Shown in pieces: positions 5,346-5,737 of a stretch of DNA of 5,737 bases. A program made the position numbers and the translations under genes. Source of the stretch: JAJPJX01 sp964568355. GTDB taxonomy: Bacteria > Acidobacteriota > Terriglobia > Bryobacterales > Bryobacteraceae. The notes beneath the pieces were generated by a model, which worked only from the letters and a program-made list of their open reading frames with translations, searched no databases and was not told the origin of the DNA. Where the stretch lies: contig CAZMRK010000580.1 of NCBI GenBank assembly GCA_964568355.1, forward strand, positions 1 to 5,737, written 5' to 3'. The first letter of the stretch is position 1. Every line of letters begins with the position of its first letter.

Positions 5346-5540
5346 TCAGCCAGTTGTGACTTCGAAGCGCTCCAGCAGGTGGTCGACCTGACGAAGTCGC
5401 TGCTGCAGGGTCTGGCGCATCTGCGCCGCGCGGGTACGCCGAATTTCGCCGGGAAGATCCCCTCGCTCCCGCTCCAGGAGTTCGCGGAGCAGAGCAAGTT
5501 CGTCTGAAGACACGGAAACCTGCAAGTCCACGGATGTCAT
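5346..5540 (-). CDS. Small conserved-looking helical protein (64 aa), function unknown
   Basis: The 64-residue product begins M-T-S-V-D-L-Q-V and then becomes a charged α-helical hairpin: a leucine-rich helix at about 13-27 (D-E-L-A-L-L-R-E-L-L-E), a turn with P30, and a second Arg/Gln/Leu-rich helix at about 33-59 ending in V-D-H-L-L-E-R-F. This resembles small proteins common in Acidobacteria and Planctomycetes with an E-x-R-R-T motif (here residues 32-36), but I cannot name a family. The start is well supported by GGAGG at 5547-5551, six bases from the ATG, an ideal arrangement. A longer overlapping frame (5586-5215) has an unnatural composition and was discarded. Upstream, TAGACT at about 5561-5566 is a weak -10 candidate. 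It has no predicted membrane segment and no cysteine pairs. Confidence 0.8.
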   Translation of the reverse strand: MTSVDLQVSVSSDELALLRELLERERGDLPGEIRRTRAAQMRQTLQQRLRQVDHLLERFEVTTG

Positions 5541-5607
5541 CCGACACCTCCCAAGAATAGTCTAGGCGTATTTTTCCTGGCTGCAAGCAAAATGAGCGCG
5601 CAATGCC

Positions 5608-5636
5608 TTGATTTCCACCTTTCCAGGCCCGATTAT
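5608..5636 (+). promoter_or_regulatory. Possible σ70-type promoter for the divergent right-edge gene
   Basis: TTGATT (5608-5613, 4/6 match to TTGACA) and GATTAT (5631-5636, 4/6 match to TATAAT) are separated by exactly 17 bases. Transcription would start near 5643, leaving a short leader before the ATG at 5662. The -10 box overlaps the alternative ATG at 5635, which argues against that start. Confidence 0.35.
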
Positions 5637-5661
5637 GAAGTTAGCGTTTTTTGGAGATCTC

Positions 5662-5737
5662 ATGAGAGCTTTCGCAGGTTCCACTCTGCGGTTCAGCGGG
5701 GTGGCGGTTCTCCTGCTGAACCTCCTGATCATGCCTG
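5662..5737 (+). CDS. Start of an exported or membrane protein, cut by window edge
   Basis: The only plus-strand gene. Twenty-five codons are visible: a short basic N-region (M-R-A-F-A-G-S-T-L-R) followed by a hydrophobic stretch (V-A-V-L-L-L-N-L-L-I-M-P), the pattern of a signal peptide or first membrane helix. GGAG at 5653-5656 lies five bases before the ATG. An in-frame ATG at 5635 would add nine residues but has no good ribosome-binding site and lies in the predicted -10 box. Nothing in the visible part identifies the family. The gene is divergent from the 64-residue protein gene, with 121 bases between the two starts. Confidence 0.6.
   Translation, partial: MRAFAGSTLRFSGVAVLLLNLLIMP

Noticed and set aside
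5215..5586. 123-codon minus-strand frame overlapping the 64-residue gene
   Set aside because: The composition is low-complexity (Arg, Gly, Pro, Ala) without domain signals, and it overlaps a better-supported gene with an ideal Shine-Dalgarno sequence.

Overview
The window is a compact, almost entirely minus-strand stretch of a moderately GC-rich bacterial chromosome. A σ54-dependent activator with several PAS sensors, a bacterial β-CASP ribonuclease, an anchored coiled-coil protein of unknown function and a short STAS-like protein together suggest a Gram-negative, probably Acidobacteriota of the Solibacter/Bryobacter type. That assignment is an inference from gene style; no marker gene is present.

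Reading in the direction of minus-strand transcription (high to low coordinates): a 64-residue helical hypothetical protein (5540-5346); a structured, GC-rich spacer (5345-5219); a β-CASP metallo-β-lactamase-fold RNase (5218-3797); a membrane-anchored coiled-coil protein that probably starts at GTG 3708 (to 2842); a three-PAS σ54 enhancer-binding protein (2818-470); a short STAS-domain-like protein (339-70); and the first 11 codons of what looks like a zinc-type alcohol dehydrogenase/quinone reductase (34 to the left edge). At the right edge a divergent plus-strand gene begins at 5662 and encodes the start of an exported or membrane protein. No gene-free stretch exceeds about 130 bases. No tRNA, rRNA, CRISPR array, insertion sequence or other mobile element was seen.

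The most interesting reading is at the left end. The 130-base gap between the activator gene and the STAS gene holds a well-spaced -24/-12 (σ54) promoter at 390-375. About 80-110 bases upstream of its predicted start site are three copies of a CGTGAA half-site, one inverted, and an A-tract lies in between. Downstream, the leader folds into a small hairpin overlapping the ribosome-binding site of the STAS gene. This looks like a self-contained circuit in which the PAS-sensing activator switches on the adjacent STAS-dehydrogenase operon. The regulator type and promoter geometry can be read from the sequence; the regulatory link itself is inferred.
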